From assembly GCF_037055275.1 (NCBI RefSeq), contig NZ_CP146343.1, forward strand, positions 1,522,501 to 1,586,500: DNA of 64,000 bases, written 5' to 3'. Both the position numbers and the translations under genes were made by a program. The DNA is from Pseudomonas sp. ML2-2023-3 (GTDB lineage Bacteria > Pseudomonadota > Gammaproteobacteria > Pseudomonadales > Pseudomonadaceae). The notes beneath the pieces were generated by a model. It saw only the letters and a list, made by a program, of their open reading frames with translations, made no database searches and was not told where the DNA came from. Within the stretch, counting starts at the first letter, position 1; every line of letters starts with the position of its first letter. This document shows positions 16,547 through 27,335 of the stretch, one piece after another.

Positions 16547-19408
16547 ATGCTCGAGCTCACCATAGAGCAGATTTCCATGGGCCAGACGGCTGTGGACAAG
16601 TCTGCGGCGTTGCAATTACTCGCCGATAAACTGGTTGCCGATGGCTTGGTGGCTGAAGGTTATCTGAGCGGCTTGCAAGCGCGTGAGTCTCAAGGTTCGA
16701 CCTTTTTGGGCCAGGGTATCGCCATCCCCCATGGCACGCCTGAAACCCGCGACCTGGTGTTCACCACGGGGGTGCGTTTATTGCAGTTCCCCGAGGGTGT
16801 GGATTGGGGCGATGGGCAAATGGTGTACCTGGCGATTGGCATTGCGGCCAAGTCCGACGAGCACCTGCGCTTGCTGCAACTGTTGACCCGGGCCCTGGGC
16901 GAGACCGATCTGGGCGAAGCCCTGCGTCGCGCGAGCTCTGCCGAAGCCTTGCTCAAATTGCTCCAGGGCGCTCCCCAGGAACTGGCGCTGGATGCCCAGA
17001 TGATTGGCCTGGGTGTGTCCGCGGATGACTTCGAAGAGCTGGTATGGCGCGGCGCACGCCTGTTGCGCCAGGCCGATTGCGTGAGCAATGGCTTTGCCGC
17101 CGTACTGCAACAAGTTGATGCGCTACCCCTGGGCGATGGCCTGTGGTGGCTGCACAGCGAGCAGACGGTCAAGCGTCCGGGGCTGGCGTTTGTAACGCCG
17201 GACAAACCGATGCGCTACCTGGGCCAGCCGCTGAGCGGTCTGTTTTGCCTGGCAAGCCTGGGCGAAGCCCATCAGGCATTGCTGGAGCGCCTGTGCGCGT
17301 TGCTGATTGCCGGTCGCGGTCACGAATTGGGCCGGGCCACCAGCCGTCGTGCGGTGCTCGAAGTGCTGGGCGCAGAGTCGCCGGCTGACTGGCCGAGCGC
17401 CCGTATTACCTTGGCCAACGCCCACGGTTTGCATGCGCGCCCGGCCAAGGTTCTCGCGCAACTGGCGAAAAGCTTTGAAGGTGAAATCCGCGTCAGGATC
17501 GTTGACGGGCAGGACTCGGCAGTTTCAGCCAAGAGCCTGAGCAAGTTGCTCAGCCTCGGTGCCCGTCGCGGCCAGGTGCTGGAATTTGTTGCCGAGCCGA
17601 GCATTGCCAATGACGCATTGCCCGCGCTGTTGGCGGCTGTCGAAGGCGGTCTGGGCGAAGAAGTCGAGCCGCTGCCGATCCTGGTCGAAGCAGCCCCGAG
17701 CGTGGCCGAAATTGCCACGCTGATCACCGCTCCGGTTGCCGGTAGCGTGGTGCAGGCCATCGCCGCCTCGCCCGGCATTGCCATTGGCCCGGCCCATATC
17801 CAAGTGTTGCAAACCTTCGACTACCCGCTGCGTGGCGAGTCGTCAGCGGTTGAGCGCGAGCGCCTGAAAAAAGCCTTGAACGAAGTGCGTCAGGACATTG
17901 AAGGCCTGATTTCGCGCAGTCAGTCCAAGGCCATTAGCGAAATTTTCATCACTCACCAAGAAATGCTCGACGACCCGGAACTGACTGACGAAGTCGATTC
18001 GCGCCTCAAGCAGGGCGAAAGTGCCGAAGCGGCCTGGATGTCCGTGATCGAAGCCGCTGCACACCAGCAAGAGTCCTTGCAGGATGCACTGCTGGCTGAG
18101 CGGGCGGCCGATCTGCGGGATATCGGTCGCCGCGTCCTGGCTCAGTTGTGTGGCGTGCAAACCCCGGCCGAACCTGACCAGCCCTATGTGCTGGTGATGG
18201 ATGAAGTGGGCCCGTCGGACGTGGCGCGTCTTGATCCGGCACGGGTAGCGGGTATTTTGACCGCCCGCGGTGGCGCGACTGCGCACAGCGCCATTGTCGC
18301 TCGTGCACTGGGTATTCCGGCGCTGGTGGGGGCAGGCGAAGCCGTGTTGTTACTGGCGCCGGGCACTCAGCTGTTAATCGATGGCCAGCGCGGTCGCCTG
18401 CACGTTTCACCGGATGCCGACGCCTTGCAGCGTGCCACCCAGGAACGCGACAGCCGCGAACAGCGCTTGCTGGCCGCTTTTGCTCAGCGCCACGAACTGG
18501 CCGTGACCCAGGATGGCCGCCCGGTTGAAGTGTTTGCCAATATCGGCGAAAGCAAAGGCGTCGCCAGTGCCGTGGAGCAGGGCGCCGAGGGCATTGGCCT
18601 GTTGCGCACCGAGCTGATTTTCATGGCCCACTCCCAGGCGCCGGACGAGGCCACTCAGGAAGCTGAGTACCGCCGCGTACTGGATGGCCTGGACGGACGG
18701 CCCCTGGTGGTTCGTACTTTGGACGTGGGTGGCGACAAGCCGCTGCCGTACTGGCCGATCGAGAAAGAAGAAAACCCGTTTCTGGGTGTTCGCGGTATTC
18801 GTCTTACCCTGCAACGTCCGCACGTCATGGAAAGCCAGTTGCGCGCTTTGCTGCGCTCGGCAGACAACCGCCCGCTGCGCATCATGTTTCCGATGGTGGG
18901 CAGCGTGGCCGAATGGCGGGCTGCTCGCGACATGACCGAGCGTCTGCGGCTGGAAATTCCGGTGGCCGATTTGCAACTGGGGATCATGATCGAAGTGCCG
19001 TCCGCCGCCTTGCTGGCACCTGTGCTGGCCAAGGAAGTGGATTTTTTCAGCGTCGGCACTAACGACCTGACCCAGTACACCCTGGCCATCGACCGTGGTC
19101 ACCCGACCCTGTCGGCTCAGGCAGACGGCCTGCATCCGGCGGTGCTGCAACTGATCGACATCACCGTCCGTGCCGCCCATGCCCACGGCAAATGGGTTGG
19201 CGTGTGCGGCGAACTGGCCGCTGATCCGCTGGCGGTGCCCGTACTGGTTGGTCTGGGCGTGGATGAGCTGAGCGTTTCGGCGCGCAGCATCCCTGAAGTC
19301 AAGGCGCGGGTGCGGGAGTTGAGCATGGATCGCCTCAAAACCCTGGCCGCCCAGGCCTTGAGCGTTGGCAGTCCGGATGAAGTTCGTGCATTGGTGGAGG
19401 CGCTCTAA
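16547..19408 (+). CDS. fruB: Fructose PTS multiphosphoryl transfer protein FruB (EIIA-HPr-EI)
   Basis: 953-residue cytoplasmic fusion carrying the whole phosphate relay from PEP to fructose EIIB. The EIIA domain (about 1-145) has its His at about residue 62 in IAIPHGTPE. An HPr domain (about 285-370) has His at about 296 in HGLHARPA. An Enzyme I domain (about 400-953) has the phospho-His at about 580 in GGATAHSAIVARALG, the PEP-site LLRTEL, and SVGTNDLTQYTLAIDR near the end. Start ATG 16547 has AAGGAG upstream. The stop TAA shares a base with the fruK ATG. Confidence 0.97.
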   Translation: MLELTIEQISMGQTAVDKSAALQLLADKLVADGLVAEGYLSGLQARESQGSTFLGQGIAIPHGTPETRDLVFTTGVRLLQFPEGVDWGDGQMVYLAIGIAAKSDEHLRLLQLLTRALGETDLGEALRRASSAEALLKLLQGAPQELALDAQMIGLGVSADDFEELVWRGARLLRQADCVSNGFAAVLQQVDALPLGDGLWWLHSEQTVKRPGLAFVTPDKPMRYLGQPLSGLFCLASLGEAHQALLERLCALLIAGRGHELGRATSRRAVLEVLGAESPADWPSARITLANAHGLHARPAKVLAQLAKSFEGEIRVRIVDGQDSAVSAKSLSKLLSLGARRGQVLEFVAEPSIANDALPALLAAVEGGLGEEVEPLPILVEAAPSVAEIATLITAPVAGSVVQAIAASPGIAIGPAHIQVLQTFDYPLRGESSAVERERLKKALNEVRQDIEGLISRSQSKAISEIFITHQEMLDDPELTDEVDSRLKQGESAEAAWMSVIEAAAHQQESLQDALLAERAADLRDIGRRVLAQLCGVQTPAEPDQPYVLVMDEVGPSDVARLDPARVAGILTARGGATAHSAIVARALGIPALVGAGEAVLLLAPGTQLLIDGQRGRLHVSPDADALQRATQERDSREQRLLAAFAQRHELAVTQDGRPVEVFANIGESKGVASAVEQGAEGIGLLRTELIFMAHSQAPDEATQEAEYRRVLDGLDGRPLVVRTLDVGGDKPLPYWPIEKEENPFLGVRGIRLTLQRPHVMESQLRALLRSADNRPLRIMFPMVGSVAEWRAARDMTERLRLEIPVADLQLGIMIEVPSAALLAPVLAKEVDFFSVGTNDLTQYTLAIDRGHPTLSAQADGLHPAVLQLIDITVRAAHAHGKWVGVCGELAADPLAVPVLVGLGVDELSVSARSIPEVKARVRELSMDRLKTLAAQALSVGSPDEVRALVEAL

Positions 19409-20349
19409 TGGCCAGCATTCTGACCATCACCCTCAACCCGGCACTGGACTTGACCGTGCGCCTGGGGCATCTGGCGCCGGGCGAGGTCAATCGCAGCCCG
19501 ATGATGCTGACCCATGCCGCGGGCAAGGGCATCAACGTCGCGCAAGTGCTGGCGGATCTGGGCCACACACTGACGGTGAGCGGCTTTTTGGGCGAAGACA
19601 ATGCGCAAGCATTCGATGCGTTGTTCAAGCGCCGTGGCTTTGTCGACGGGTTTGTCCGCGTGCCCGGTGAAACCCGCAGCAATATCAAACTCGCCGAAGA
19701 CGATGGCCGCGTGACCGACCTGAACGGGCTTGGGCCGCAGGTCAGCCCGCAGGCGCAGCAAGCTTTGCTCGACATACTCGATCGAATTGCACCCGGCCAT
19801 GATGCAGTGGTGGTGGCCGGTAGTTTGCCCCAGGGCGTGAGCCCGCAGTGGCTGCATGATCTGGTGCTGCGCTTGAAGGCGCTTGGTTTGAACGTGATTC
19901 TGGACACCAGTGGCCAGGCCTTGAAAGAAGGCTTGGCAGCGGGGCCCTGGTTGATCAAGCCCAATACCGAAGAACTCAGTGATGCCTTGGGCAGCGATAT
20001 CAGCAGCCTTGAGGCCCAGATCGAAGCGGCCACTCGTTTGCAGGCGCTGGGTATTGAACACGTGGTTATTTCCCACGGTGCTGACGGTGTGAACTGGTTC
20101 AGCCGCGCCGGGGCCTTGCAGGCATTGCCGCCCAAGGTCAGCGTAGCCAGCACGGTGGGGGCAGGCGACTCGTTGCTCGCGGGCATGGTCCACGGTTTGC
20201 TCAGCGGGCACAGCCCCGAACAGACCTTGCGAACCGCCACGGCCATTGCGGCGATGGCAGTCACTCAAATCGGTTTTGGTATCAGCGATGCGGCGCACCT
20301 GGCGACGCTCGAAAGCGGCGTTCGCGTTCGCCCCCTGACAAAAGAATAA
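19408..20349 (+). CDS. fruK: 1-phosphofructokinase FruK
   Basis: PfkB/ribokinase-family kinase converting fructose-1-phosphate to fructose-1,6-bisphosphate with ATP. 313 residues. The N-terminal ITLNPALDLTV and GKGINVAQVLADLG signature and the C-terminal catalytic motif VGAGDSLLAGMVHG, with its Asp base, are clear. Translationally coupled to fruB by a TAATG junction; fruA follows 11 bases later. Confidence 0.97.
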   Translation: MASILTITLNPALDLTVRLGHLAPGEVNRSPMMLTHAAGKGINVAQVLADLGHTLTVSGFLGEDNAQAFDALFKRRGFVDGFVRVPGETRSNIKLAEDDGRVTDLNGLGPQVSPQAQQALLDILDRIAPGHDAVVVAGSLPQGVSPQWLHDLVLRLKALGLNVILDTSGQALKEGLAAGPWLIKPNTEELSDALGSDISSLEAQIEAATRLQALGIEHVVISHGADGVNWFSRAGALQALPPKVSVASTVGAGDSLLAGMVHGLLSGHSPEQTLRTATAIAAMAVTQIGFGISDAAHLATLESGVRVRPLTKE

Positions 20350-20360
20350 GAGGGATACAC

Positions 20361-22100
20361 ATGAAATTAGCCATTGTGACGGGCTGCCCCAACGGCATGG
20401 TGACCAGCGTGCTATGCGCCCGATTGCTCGATGCCGCCGCGCAGCGCCAGGGCTGGAGCACCAGCGTTGAAGTGCATGATCCCAAGCACCCGGAACGCCA
20501 ATTGTCGGCGGCCACCCTCGACGAAGCCGAGTGGGTTTTGCTGGTCAGCAGTACACCGCTGGACATGCAGCGTTTTATTGGCAAACGGGTATTTCAGAGC
20601 ACCCCGGCCCAGGCCCTGCAGGATGTAGAGGCCGTGTTGCTGCGCGGGATCAAAGAGGCGCAAATCTACACGTCGCCTGCGCCATCCTCGGCCCCGGTCG
20701 AGAGCGAGAAGCGCGCACCTAAAATCGTCGCCGTCACGGCATGCCCGACCGGCGTTGCCCACACGTTCATGGCGGCCGAAGCCTTGCAGCAGGCGGCCAA
20801 GCGATTGGGCTACGAACTGCAGGTAGAAACCCAGGGCTCGGTCGGTGCGCGCAATCCGTTGAGCGCCGAGGCCATCCGGGACGCCGATGTGGTGCTGTTG
20901 GCGGCAGATATCGAAGTGCCTGCCGAGCGCTTTGCCGGCAAAAAGATTTACCGCTGCGGCACCGGCATTGCCCTCAAACAAGCCGAAGCCACCCTGAACA
21001 AGGCATTGGCCGAAGGCCAGCAAGAGAGCGCCGCGACGGGCGGCTCAGCACCGGCCAAGCAAGAAAAAACCGGGGTCTACAAACATTTGCTGACCGGCGT
21101 GTCGTTCATGCTGCCGATGGTGGTGGCGGGCGGTCTGCTGATCGCGTTGTCCTTCGTGTTTGGCATCTCTGCCTATAAAGAGCCCGGCACGCTGGCGGCA
21201 GCCCTGATGCAAATCGGTGGTGACGCTGCGTTCAAACTGATGGTGCCGCTGCTGGCGGGTTACATCGCCTACTCGATTGCCGACCGTCCGGGCCTGGCGC
21301 CGGGGATGATTGGCGGTCTGTTGGCGAGCACGCTGGGTGCCGGGTTTATCGGCGGGATCATTGCCGGGTTTATCGCGGGCTATTGCGCCAAGGCGATCAA
21401 TCGCTATCTGCAATTGCCGCAAAGCCTGGAAGCCTTGAAGCCGATTCTGATCATCCCGTTGTTCGCCAGCCTGTTTACCGGCCTGGTGATGATCTACGTG
21501 GTGGGCAAGCCGGTTGCCGGGATGCTCGAGGGCCTCACCCACTTCCTCGACAGCATGGGCACCACCAACGCCATTCTGTTGGGTGTGTTGCTGGGCGGGA
21601 TGATGTGTGTCGACCTTGGCGGGCCTATCAACAAGGCGGCGTATGCGTTTTCGGTCGGGCTGCTGGCTTCCCAGAGTTATGCACCGATGGCGGCCACGAT
21701 GGCGGCGGGCATGGTGCCGCCGATCGGGCTGGGCATTGCGACCTTCCTGGCGCGGCGCAAGTTCGCTCAAACCGAGCGTGAGGCGGGCAAAGCGGCGCTG
21801 GTGCTGGGGCTGTGCTTTATTTCTGAAGGTGCGATCCCGTTTGCTGCCAAAGACCCGCTGCGGGTTATTCCGGCGAGCATCCTGGGTGGCGCGTTGACGG
21901 GCGCATTGTCGATGTACTTCGGCTGCAAGCTGATGGCACCGCACGGCGGCTTGTTCGTGCTGCTGATCCCGAATGCGATCAACCATGCGCTGCTGTACTT
22001 GCTGGCGATTGTGGCGGGCAGCCTGTTGACTGCGGTGGTGTATGCGGTGATCAAGCGGCCGGAGCCGGTGGAAATGGCGCTGGAGACAGCCAAGGCGTAG
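20361..22100 (+). CDS. fruA: Fructose PTS permease FruA (EIIB'-EIIB-EIIC)
   Basis: Inner-membrane fructose transporter that phosphorylates the sugar at C1 during uptake. 579 residues. A first, duplicated IIB-like domain carries TGCPNGMV with Cys9. The functional IIB domain follows, with VTACPTGVAHTF and the phospho-Cys at about 128. From about residue 230 the EIIC domain has around nine hydrophobic segments (GVSFMLPMVVAGG ... FAAKDPLRVIP). It receives phosphate from FruB. Last gene of the operon; a REPIN follows. Confidence 0.97.
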   Translation: MKLAIVTGCPNGMVTSVLCARLLDAAAQRQGWSTSVEVHDPKHPERQLSAATLDEAEWVLLVSSTPLDMQRFIGKRVFQSTPAQALQDVEAVLLRGIKEAQIYTSPAPSSAPVESEKRAPKIVAVTACPTGVAHTFMAAEALQQAAKRLGYELQVETQGSVGARNPLSAEAIRDADVVLLAADIEVPAERFAGKKIYRCGTGIALKQAEATLNKALAEGQQESAATGGSAPAKQEKTGVYKHLLTGVSFMLPMVVAGGLLIALSFVFGISAYKEPGTLAAALMQIGGDAAFKLMVPLLAGYIAYSIADRPGLAPGMIGGLLASTLGAGFIGGIIAGFIAGYCAKAINRYLQLPQSLEALKPILIIPLFASLFTGLVMIYVVGKPVAGMLEGLTHFLDSMGTTNAILLGVLLGGMMCVDLGGPINKAAYAFSVGLLASQSYAPMAATMAAGMVPPIGLGIATFLARRKFAQTEREAGKAALVLGLCFISEGAIPFAAKDPLRVIPASILGGALTGALSMYFGCKLMAPHGGLFVLLIPNAINHALLYLLAIVAGSLLTAVVYAVIKRPEPVEMALETAKA

Positions 22101-22120
22101 TTGCCCGGTAGCCAATACCT

Positions 22121-22208
22121 TGTGGGAGCGGGCTTGCTCGCGATGCACTTGATGCAGTTGATCTGATTCACCGCATTGAGCCTTTCGCGAGCAAGCCCGC
22201 TCCCACAG
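22121..22208. repeat. REPIN, family A
   Basis: Inverted REP pair (TGTGGGAGCGGGCTTGCTCG ... GCGAGCAAGCCCGCTCCCAC) between the convergent fruA and flavoreductase genes. With no other hairpin visible, it probably forms the 3' end of both transcripts. Confidence 0.9.
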
Positions 22209-22238
22209 GAGTCGGGCTAGTAACCCGAGAGAAAACCT

Positions 22239-24773
22239 CTAGTACACATCGCGGCGATAGCGCCCCTGCTCGATCAGCAACTCCACCGCTTCAGCCCCCA
22301 GCATGTCGATCAGTGCCTGGTCCACACCCGCGGCCATCCCCTGCAAACTGCCGCAGATATAAATAGCGGCACCGTCTGCCAGCCATTGACGCACTTCATC
22401 ACCCGACTCACGCAAGCGATCCTGCACGTAGACCTTCTGTGCCTGATCCCGCGAGAATGCCAGATCCAGGCGTGCCAGATCACCGCTGGCCAGCCAGCCT
22501 TGCAGTTCATCGCGGCAATAAAAGTCGTGCTCGGCGTTACGCTCGCCAAAGAACAACCAATTGCGCTGCTGTCCTTGGGCGATCCGTGCCTTGAGCAAGC
22601 TGCGCAGCCCTGCCAGACCGGTGCCATTACCGAGCAGAATCAGCGGCACGGGTTCGGCGGGCAGATGAAAACCGCTGTTGCGCCGCACACGCAGGCTGAT
22701 CGCCGAGCCGATGGCGGCATGTTCCGTCAGCCAGCCCGAACCAATCCCCAGACTGCCATCGGCATGCCGCTCCTGACGCACGATCAATTGCAATGACCCA
22801 TCCTCGGGGATCGAGGCAATGGAGTATTCGCGCATGTTCAGCGGGACTAATGCGTCGACCAGCGCCTGGGCGTGCATGCCCACCAGGTGAGCGCGATTGT
22901 CCGGCAGTTGGCGGCCGCCCAGTGCCTGGGCCAGGGTTTCTTGCAGGCCGTCGAGTTGCACCGGGGAGTTGGCCGAAAGACCCAGGCCGTCAAGGAAGTG
23001 CTCGACGGCCCACGTGGACTGCCTTGGCATGACTTCAACCAAATCACCGGCCTGCCAGGAGGCGTTCCCATCGGGTGGGGTGAGCGCCAGCAGATAAACC
23101 CCCGAACCGCTGCTGCCGGGGTTGAGCAGTTCGCGGTGATCAAGGCTCCAGTTGTTGTAGCTCGGTGCCTGCCAGTTGGCGCTCGGCGCGCCGCCGGTGA
23201 GCTGGCTGAGCTGTTGCTGCCACTGATGAAGCGCCTCGGCATCACCGCTGTCGACCTGCACCGGGCTAAACAACGCTTGGGCCCCACGCTCGCTCAGCCA
23301 TTGCTGGACCCGGGTGGCAAAACCACAAAAGTGCGGGTATTGGCGGTCGCCCAGCGCGAGCACGGAATACTTGAGCGTGTTCAGCCCCAGAGGCTGGCCG
23401 AGGATTTTGCGTTCAAAACCACGGGCGCTGTCGGGCGCTTCCCCATCGCCAAAGGTGCTGACCACAAACAGAGCGTTGCTCGCCTGTTGCAAGTCGTCTT
23501 CGTTGAGCGCCCCCAAGGGCTGAACCCGCACTGGCAGACCGGCCGCCTGCAGTTGTCCGGCAGTCTGCCAGGCCAATTGCTCGGCAAAGCCGCTTTGGCT
23601 GGCAAAGCCGATCAGCCATGACGGCGCATCGTTGCTGACCGCGGCAAACCCCTGGCGTGCCTGTTTGATCTGACGCTTTTTACGGCGACGGTCCAGGTAC
23701 AACAACCAGCCGGTAATAAAGAACAGCGGCATGGTCAGGCTGGCGATGGTCACCAGAATTCGACCGGTCAGGCCCCAGTAGCTGCCCACATGGAGGGCGT
23801 AAATGCTGCTGAGCAATTGTGCCTTGTAGCTTTTGGCTTCAAAGCGATCGTGTTTCTTCACCGCGCCGGTGGCGGGGTCGAGCGTGATCTGGTTGAACGC
23901 ACGCTCGTGGGGCGAGCTGTTGAGCAGGTAGAACACCGTGGCGGGTTGTCCTGCCACTGGCGGCATGCGCACGTTGTAGGTGCTCAGGTCCGGTCCCGCG
24001 GCTTTCTGAATACTGGCCCAGATGGCGTCGTAGTCGGCCACCGGAGCCGGCCCCGCAGGCCCTGGTTGGCCGCGGCCGCCTTTGCGTTGCTGGCTGTTGG
24101 GGGTGTCGGAAAACAGCTTTTGCAGGCCCTTGTTGTACCACTCGTAAGACCATGACAAACCGGTCAGGGCCGCCAGCAGGTAAAAGATCATGCACCAGGT
24201 GCCTGCGACCGCGTGCAGGTCCCAGTTAAAGCTGCGACCTTTTTTCGCCCAGTCCAGCGTCAACCAGGCACGCCAGTTCAGCGCTTTGCGCGGCCAACGC
24301 AAGTACAGCCCCGACAGGCAGAAGAAAATCAGCATCAGGGTACAGGCGCCGGTGATCTGGCGACCGGTTTGGCCCATGGCCAGAAAACGGTGCAGTTGCA
24401 GCATCAGGTCGAAAAAGCCCTGGCCGTTGGCCTCACCCTGATAGGTGCCGGTATAGGGGTCGACATAGCGCATCTGGCCACGCCGCTCGCCCGGTGGCGG
24501 GGTAAAGAAGATTCGCGCAGCAGTGCCGCTGTCCACGCCCACCCACAGCATTGAAACCTGCTTGCCTTCAGTGGCCTCGACCCTGCGCACCAGCTCGGCG
24601 GGTGGCAGCACGCCGCTGTCGAGTTTTTCGACCTTGAGTACCGAAGGGTTGAGCAAGTTCAGCAACTCGTCCTGGAACGACACCGTGGCGCCGGTTATCC
24701 CCATCAAGGCCAGAACCAGCCCTGCGGTGATCCCGAAAAACCAGTGCAGCTGAAAAAGTGTTTTCTTAAACAC
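22239..24773 (-). CDS. piuB: PepSY-domain / sulfite-reductase-flavoprotein-like inner-membrane ferric reductase
   Basis: 844 residues in two parts. The first (about 1-370) is a PepSY-associated membrane region with four hydrophobic segments (after [18 protein letters not shown]; around FFCLSGLYL; around [13 protein letters not shown]; before [10 protein letters not shown]). The second is a cytoplasmic diflavin reductase: an FMN/flavodoxin domain from about 390 ([28 protein letters not shown]) and FAD/NADPH domains (REYSIAS near 645, [12 protein letters not shown] near 705). It would move electrons from NADPH across the membrane, most likely to ferric siderophore-iron. It lies downstream of the TonB receptor, as in the P. 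aeruginosa piu region; the symbol is taken from that region. Confidence 0.88.
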   Translation of the reverse strand: MFKKTLFQLHWFFGITAGLVLALMGITGATVSFQDELLNLLNPSVLKVEKLDSGVLPPAELVRRVEATEGKQVSMLWVGVDSGTAARIFFTPPPGERRGQMRYVDPYTGTYQGEANGQGFFDLMLQLHRFLAMGQTGRQITGACTLMLIFFCLSGLYLRWPRKALNWRAWLTLDWAKKGRSFNWDLHAVAGTWCMIFYLLAALTGLSWSYEWYNKGLQKLFSDTPNSQQRKGGRGQPGPAGPAPVADYDAIWASIQKAAGPDLSTYNVRMPPVAGQPATVFYLLNSSPHERAFNQITLDPATGAVKKHDRFEAKSYKAQLLSSIYALHVGSYWGLTGRILVTIASLTMPLFFITGWLLYLDRRRKKRQIKQARQGFAAVSNDAPSWLIGFASQSGFAEQLAWQTAGQLQAAGLPVRVQPLGALNEDDLQQASNALFVVSTFGDGEAPDSARGFERKILGQPLGLNTLKYSVLALGDRQYPHFCGFATRVQQWLSERGAQALFSPVQVDSGDAEALHQWQQQLSQLTGGAPSANWQAPSYNNWSLDHRELLNPGSSGSGVYLLALTPPDGNASWQAGDLVEVMPRQSTWAVEHFLDGLGLSANSPVQLDGLQETLAQALGGRQLPDNRAHLVGMHAQALVDALVPLNMREYSIASIPEDGSLQLIVRQERHADGSLGIGSGWLTEHAAIGSAISLRVRRNSGFHLPAEPVPLILLGNGTGLAGLRSLLKARIAQGQQRNWLFFGERNAEHDFYCRDELQGWLASGDLARLDLAFSRDQAQKVYVQDRLRESGDEVRQWLADGAAIYICGSLQGMAAGVDQALIDMLGAEAVELLIEQGRYRRDVY

Positions 24774-24812
24774 GACGACCGCCTTGCTTGCTCAATTGAA
24801 TGTTTCAAGACT

Positions 24813-24914
24813 TGTAGCCGCTGACGAGGCACGAGGCTGCGATGGGCTGCGCAGCAGCCCCCATCGGTGGTCCTGCGGCCCGCATCGCAGCCTCGTGCCT
24901 CGTCAGCGGCTACA
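24813..24914. repeat. REPIN, family B (TGTAGCCGCTGACGAGGCACGAGGCTGCGAT type)
   Basis: Inverted pair with long arms: TGTAGCCGCTGACGAGGCAC at the left and its complement ending GTCAGCGGCTACA at the right. The stem is over 25 bp with a G+C-rich centre. The sequence family is distinct from family A. Related copies are at 38565, 59755 and 63148. It lies between the flavoreductase and TonB receptor genes, both on the minus strand. Confidence 0.87.
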
Positions 24915-24965
24915 CAAAAGCCCCGACCATTGGATGGGCGGGGCTCTGTACAGCTCAACTTCGAA

Positions 24966-27275
24966 TTAGAAGTGCAAGCTGGTGGTCAACAAGGCTGTAC
25001 GGCCCGCCGCCTGATTGGCGAAGTGAGTCGAGAATGCTTTGTCGTAGTAGGTCTTGTCTGTCAGGTTTTGCACGTTCAGTTGCAGGTCGATATTTTTGGT
25101 CAGCTTGTAGCTGGCCATTGCGTCGTAGCGGGTGTAGGACGGCACATACGTCGAGTTAGCAACGTTGCCGAAGACGTCATCCACGTAGAACGCACCGCCA
25201 CCGACAGTCAGCTTTGGCGTAATTGCATAGGTAGTCCACAGGCTTGCGCTGTTTCGTGGCGTGTTAGGCAATTTGTTGCCATCGGTGGCCTTGTTCAGAG
25301 GGCCGCCATCCTGCTGCTTGCCGTCCAGGTAGCTGTAACCTGCGAAGACTTGCCATTTGTCAGTGATTTTACCGGTAGCAGAAAGCTCAATCCCGTCGAC
25401 GCGGGTTTTACCGGCGTTTTCGTAGGTGGTGGCATCTGTTTGTACGCGGGTGTTTTCTTTTTCGGTACGGAAGATCGCAGCTGCCAGGGACAGGCGGTCG
25501 TTGAGTACATCCCACTTGGTACCGATTTCGTAGTTGGTGGTTTCTTCCGGCTCCATGTCGCTGGCCAGCAGTCTGCCGGTGCGATCTGTAGTACCAGGCA
25601 GCGTATTGGTTTCGTTACCGTCACCCAGCATCGAACCCGGAGGTGTCGCCGAGGTAGCGTAGGACACATAGATGCTGCCGTTAGGCCGTACTTTCCACAC
25701 CAGACCCAACTGGCCAGAGAAGAAGTCGCTGGTGTCGGAGCCTTTGGCAGTCGTTGCGCCAGCACCGGTGTACGTCTTGTACTTGGTGTCGAAATGGTCG
25801 TAACGCAGGCCCATGTTCAGCAACCATTCCGGAGTCAGCTCCAGAGTGTCCATGACATAAATGGCGCGAGTGGTACTGGCGGTATCGGTACCCGCGTAGT
25901 TGCGTGAGATCGAGCCGCTCCACGGATCATCCGGGTTCGGGTTGCCCAGGGAGGTACAGTTCCAGCCGCTTGGTGCGCCGATCATGCCAGGTGTGCAGTT
26001 GGTACTGGAGCCAGCGCTGCCCGGGGTGGTATCGGTGTTAACGTTATAGGACGACTTGCTGCTGGTTTCGCGGCTGAGTTCGATACCGGTGGAGTAGCTG
26101 TTTTTGAACCCTGCGATGTACACATCACCAAACAGGTCGGTCTGGTTGGTCGTGGTCGCGGTGTTGCTGACGCGAGTATTTGCACGACGCCACACGCTGC
26201 CATTGTTGACGTTGCCTTTACTGTCATCCGGCTGGGTCAGGATGTAGTCCTGCATGGAGTTGCCGTGGCGCAGGGTGTTCTTGATGTGCAGGTCGTCACT
26301 GAAATCATGCTCAAACGCAAAAGTCGTGATATCAGCGCGGGTTTTGCGGAAGTCGCGGTCAGTCAGGCCGTAGAAGTTGCTGCTGTCGCCGCCGTTGTTC
26401 GGTTTATCCGGGCTGGCAGCCGTGTGGGTATTGCCAACGGAATAACCGTAAGGAATGCCCGAATCCGGCAGGTCGTTACTTTCCATGTGGTAGTAGTCGA
26501 CGTTGAAGCGGGTATCGGTGCCCAGACCAAAGGCCAGGGAAGGCGCAATACCCCAGCGGTCGTAATTGACCTTGTCGCGACCGGCCACGTTGCTTTCATG
26601 GCTCATCAGGTTAAGACGGCCTGCAACGGTGTCGCTGAACTGATAGTTGCCATCCATTGTGTAGCGTTGGGTCTGATCCGAACCCCAGGTCCAGCCGCCA
26701 TCAATGGAGTTACCCAGGTGGGCTTTTTTACTCACCATGTTGATGGTGCCGCCCGCTGCGCCGCGACCACCGAAGGCCGAATTCGGGCCTTTGGCAACTT
26801 CAATGTTTTCTACGGCGAAGATCTCGCGGCTTTGCGCACCCGTGTCACGCACGCCATCCAGATAGGTGTCGCCCTGAGCGTCAAACCCGCGGATAAATGG
26901 ACGGTCGCCCTGTGGGTTGCCGCCTTCGCCTGCGCCGAAAGTAATGCCCGGCACGGTGCGCAATGCGTCCTGCAGCGAGGTGGCTGCGGTGTCTTTGATC
27001 AGTTGCTGCGGAATGATGGTGATCGAGCGGGGGGTGTCGATCAGCGGCGCGGTGTACTTGGACGAGCTGGCTTTCTCGACTTGATAAGACTGCTCGGTCT
27101 GTTCGCCAGTAACGGTAGTCGCGCCAAGGGAAATACTGTTGCCCTGTGCCTTGCTCTCAGTGCTTTCAGCGGCCTGAGCCATATGGGCTGCAGAGCTCGC
27201 AGTGATAGCAACACCGATGGCCGAAGCCAGCAAGCGTGGTGAGCTGACGGGTATTTTTAATTGTTGGCGCGACAT
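24966..27275 (-). CDS. piuA: TonB-dependent siderophore receptor (PiuA/Fiu type)
   Basis: Outer-membrane gated channel for ferric-catechol-type siderophores. 769 residues from ATG 27275, chosen for the AAGGGAT site upstream and the signal peptide that follows (hydrophobic LLASAIGVAITASSAA, cleavage near AQAAES). A plug domain (DTPRSITIIPQQLI ... GPNSAFGGRGAAGGTINMVSK) precedes a 22-strand barrel, and the C terminus ends in an aromatic residue (LTTSLHF), typical for BamA-assembled proteins. It is divergent from piuC with Fur-like boxes between. Fiu/PiuA-type receptors are also entry routes for catechol-bearing antibiotics. Confidence 0.94.
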   Translation of the reverse strand: MSRQQLKIPVSSPRLLASAIGVAITASSAAHMAQAAESTESKAQGNSISLGATTVTGEQTEQSYQVEKASSSKYTAPLIDTPRSITIIPQQLIKDTAATSLQDALRTVPGITFGAGEGGNPQGDRPFIRGFDAQGDTYLDGVRDTGAQSREIFAVENIEVAKGPNSAFGGRGAAGGTINMVSKKAHLGNSIDGGWTWGSDQTQRYTMDGNYQFSDTVAGRLNLMSHESNVAGRDKVNYDRWGIAPSLAFGLGTDTRFNVDYYHMESNDLPDSGIPYGYSVGNTHTAASPDKPNNGGDSSNFYGLTDRDFRKTRADITTFAFEHDFSDDLHIKNTLRHGNSMQDYILTQPDDSKGNVNNGSVWRRANTRVSNTATTTNQTDLFGDVYIAGFKNSYSTGIELSRETSSKSSYNVNTDTTPGSAGSSTNCTPGMIGAPSGWNCTSLGNPNPDDPWSGSISRNYAGTDTASTTRAIYVMDTLELTPEWLLNMGLRYDHFDTKYKTYTGAGATTAKGSDTSDFFSGQLGLVWKVRPNGSIYVSYATSATPPGSMLGDGNETNTLPGTTDRTGRLLASDMEPEETTNYEIGTKWDVLNDRLSLAAAIFRTEKENTRVQTDATTYENAGKTRVDGIELSATGKITDKWQVFAGYSYLDGKQQDGGPLNKATDGNKLPNTPRNSASLWTTYAITPKLTVGGGAFYVDDVFGNVANSTYVPSYTRYDAMASYKLTKNIDLQLNVQNLTDKTYYDKAFSTHFANQAAGRTALLTTSLHF

Positions 27276-27335
27276 TTTAAGATCCCTTCCCCCAGAATTT
27301 GAGCCGCGAAATATATGGCAAACAATTCTGACTAT

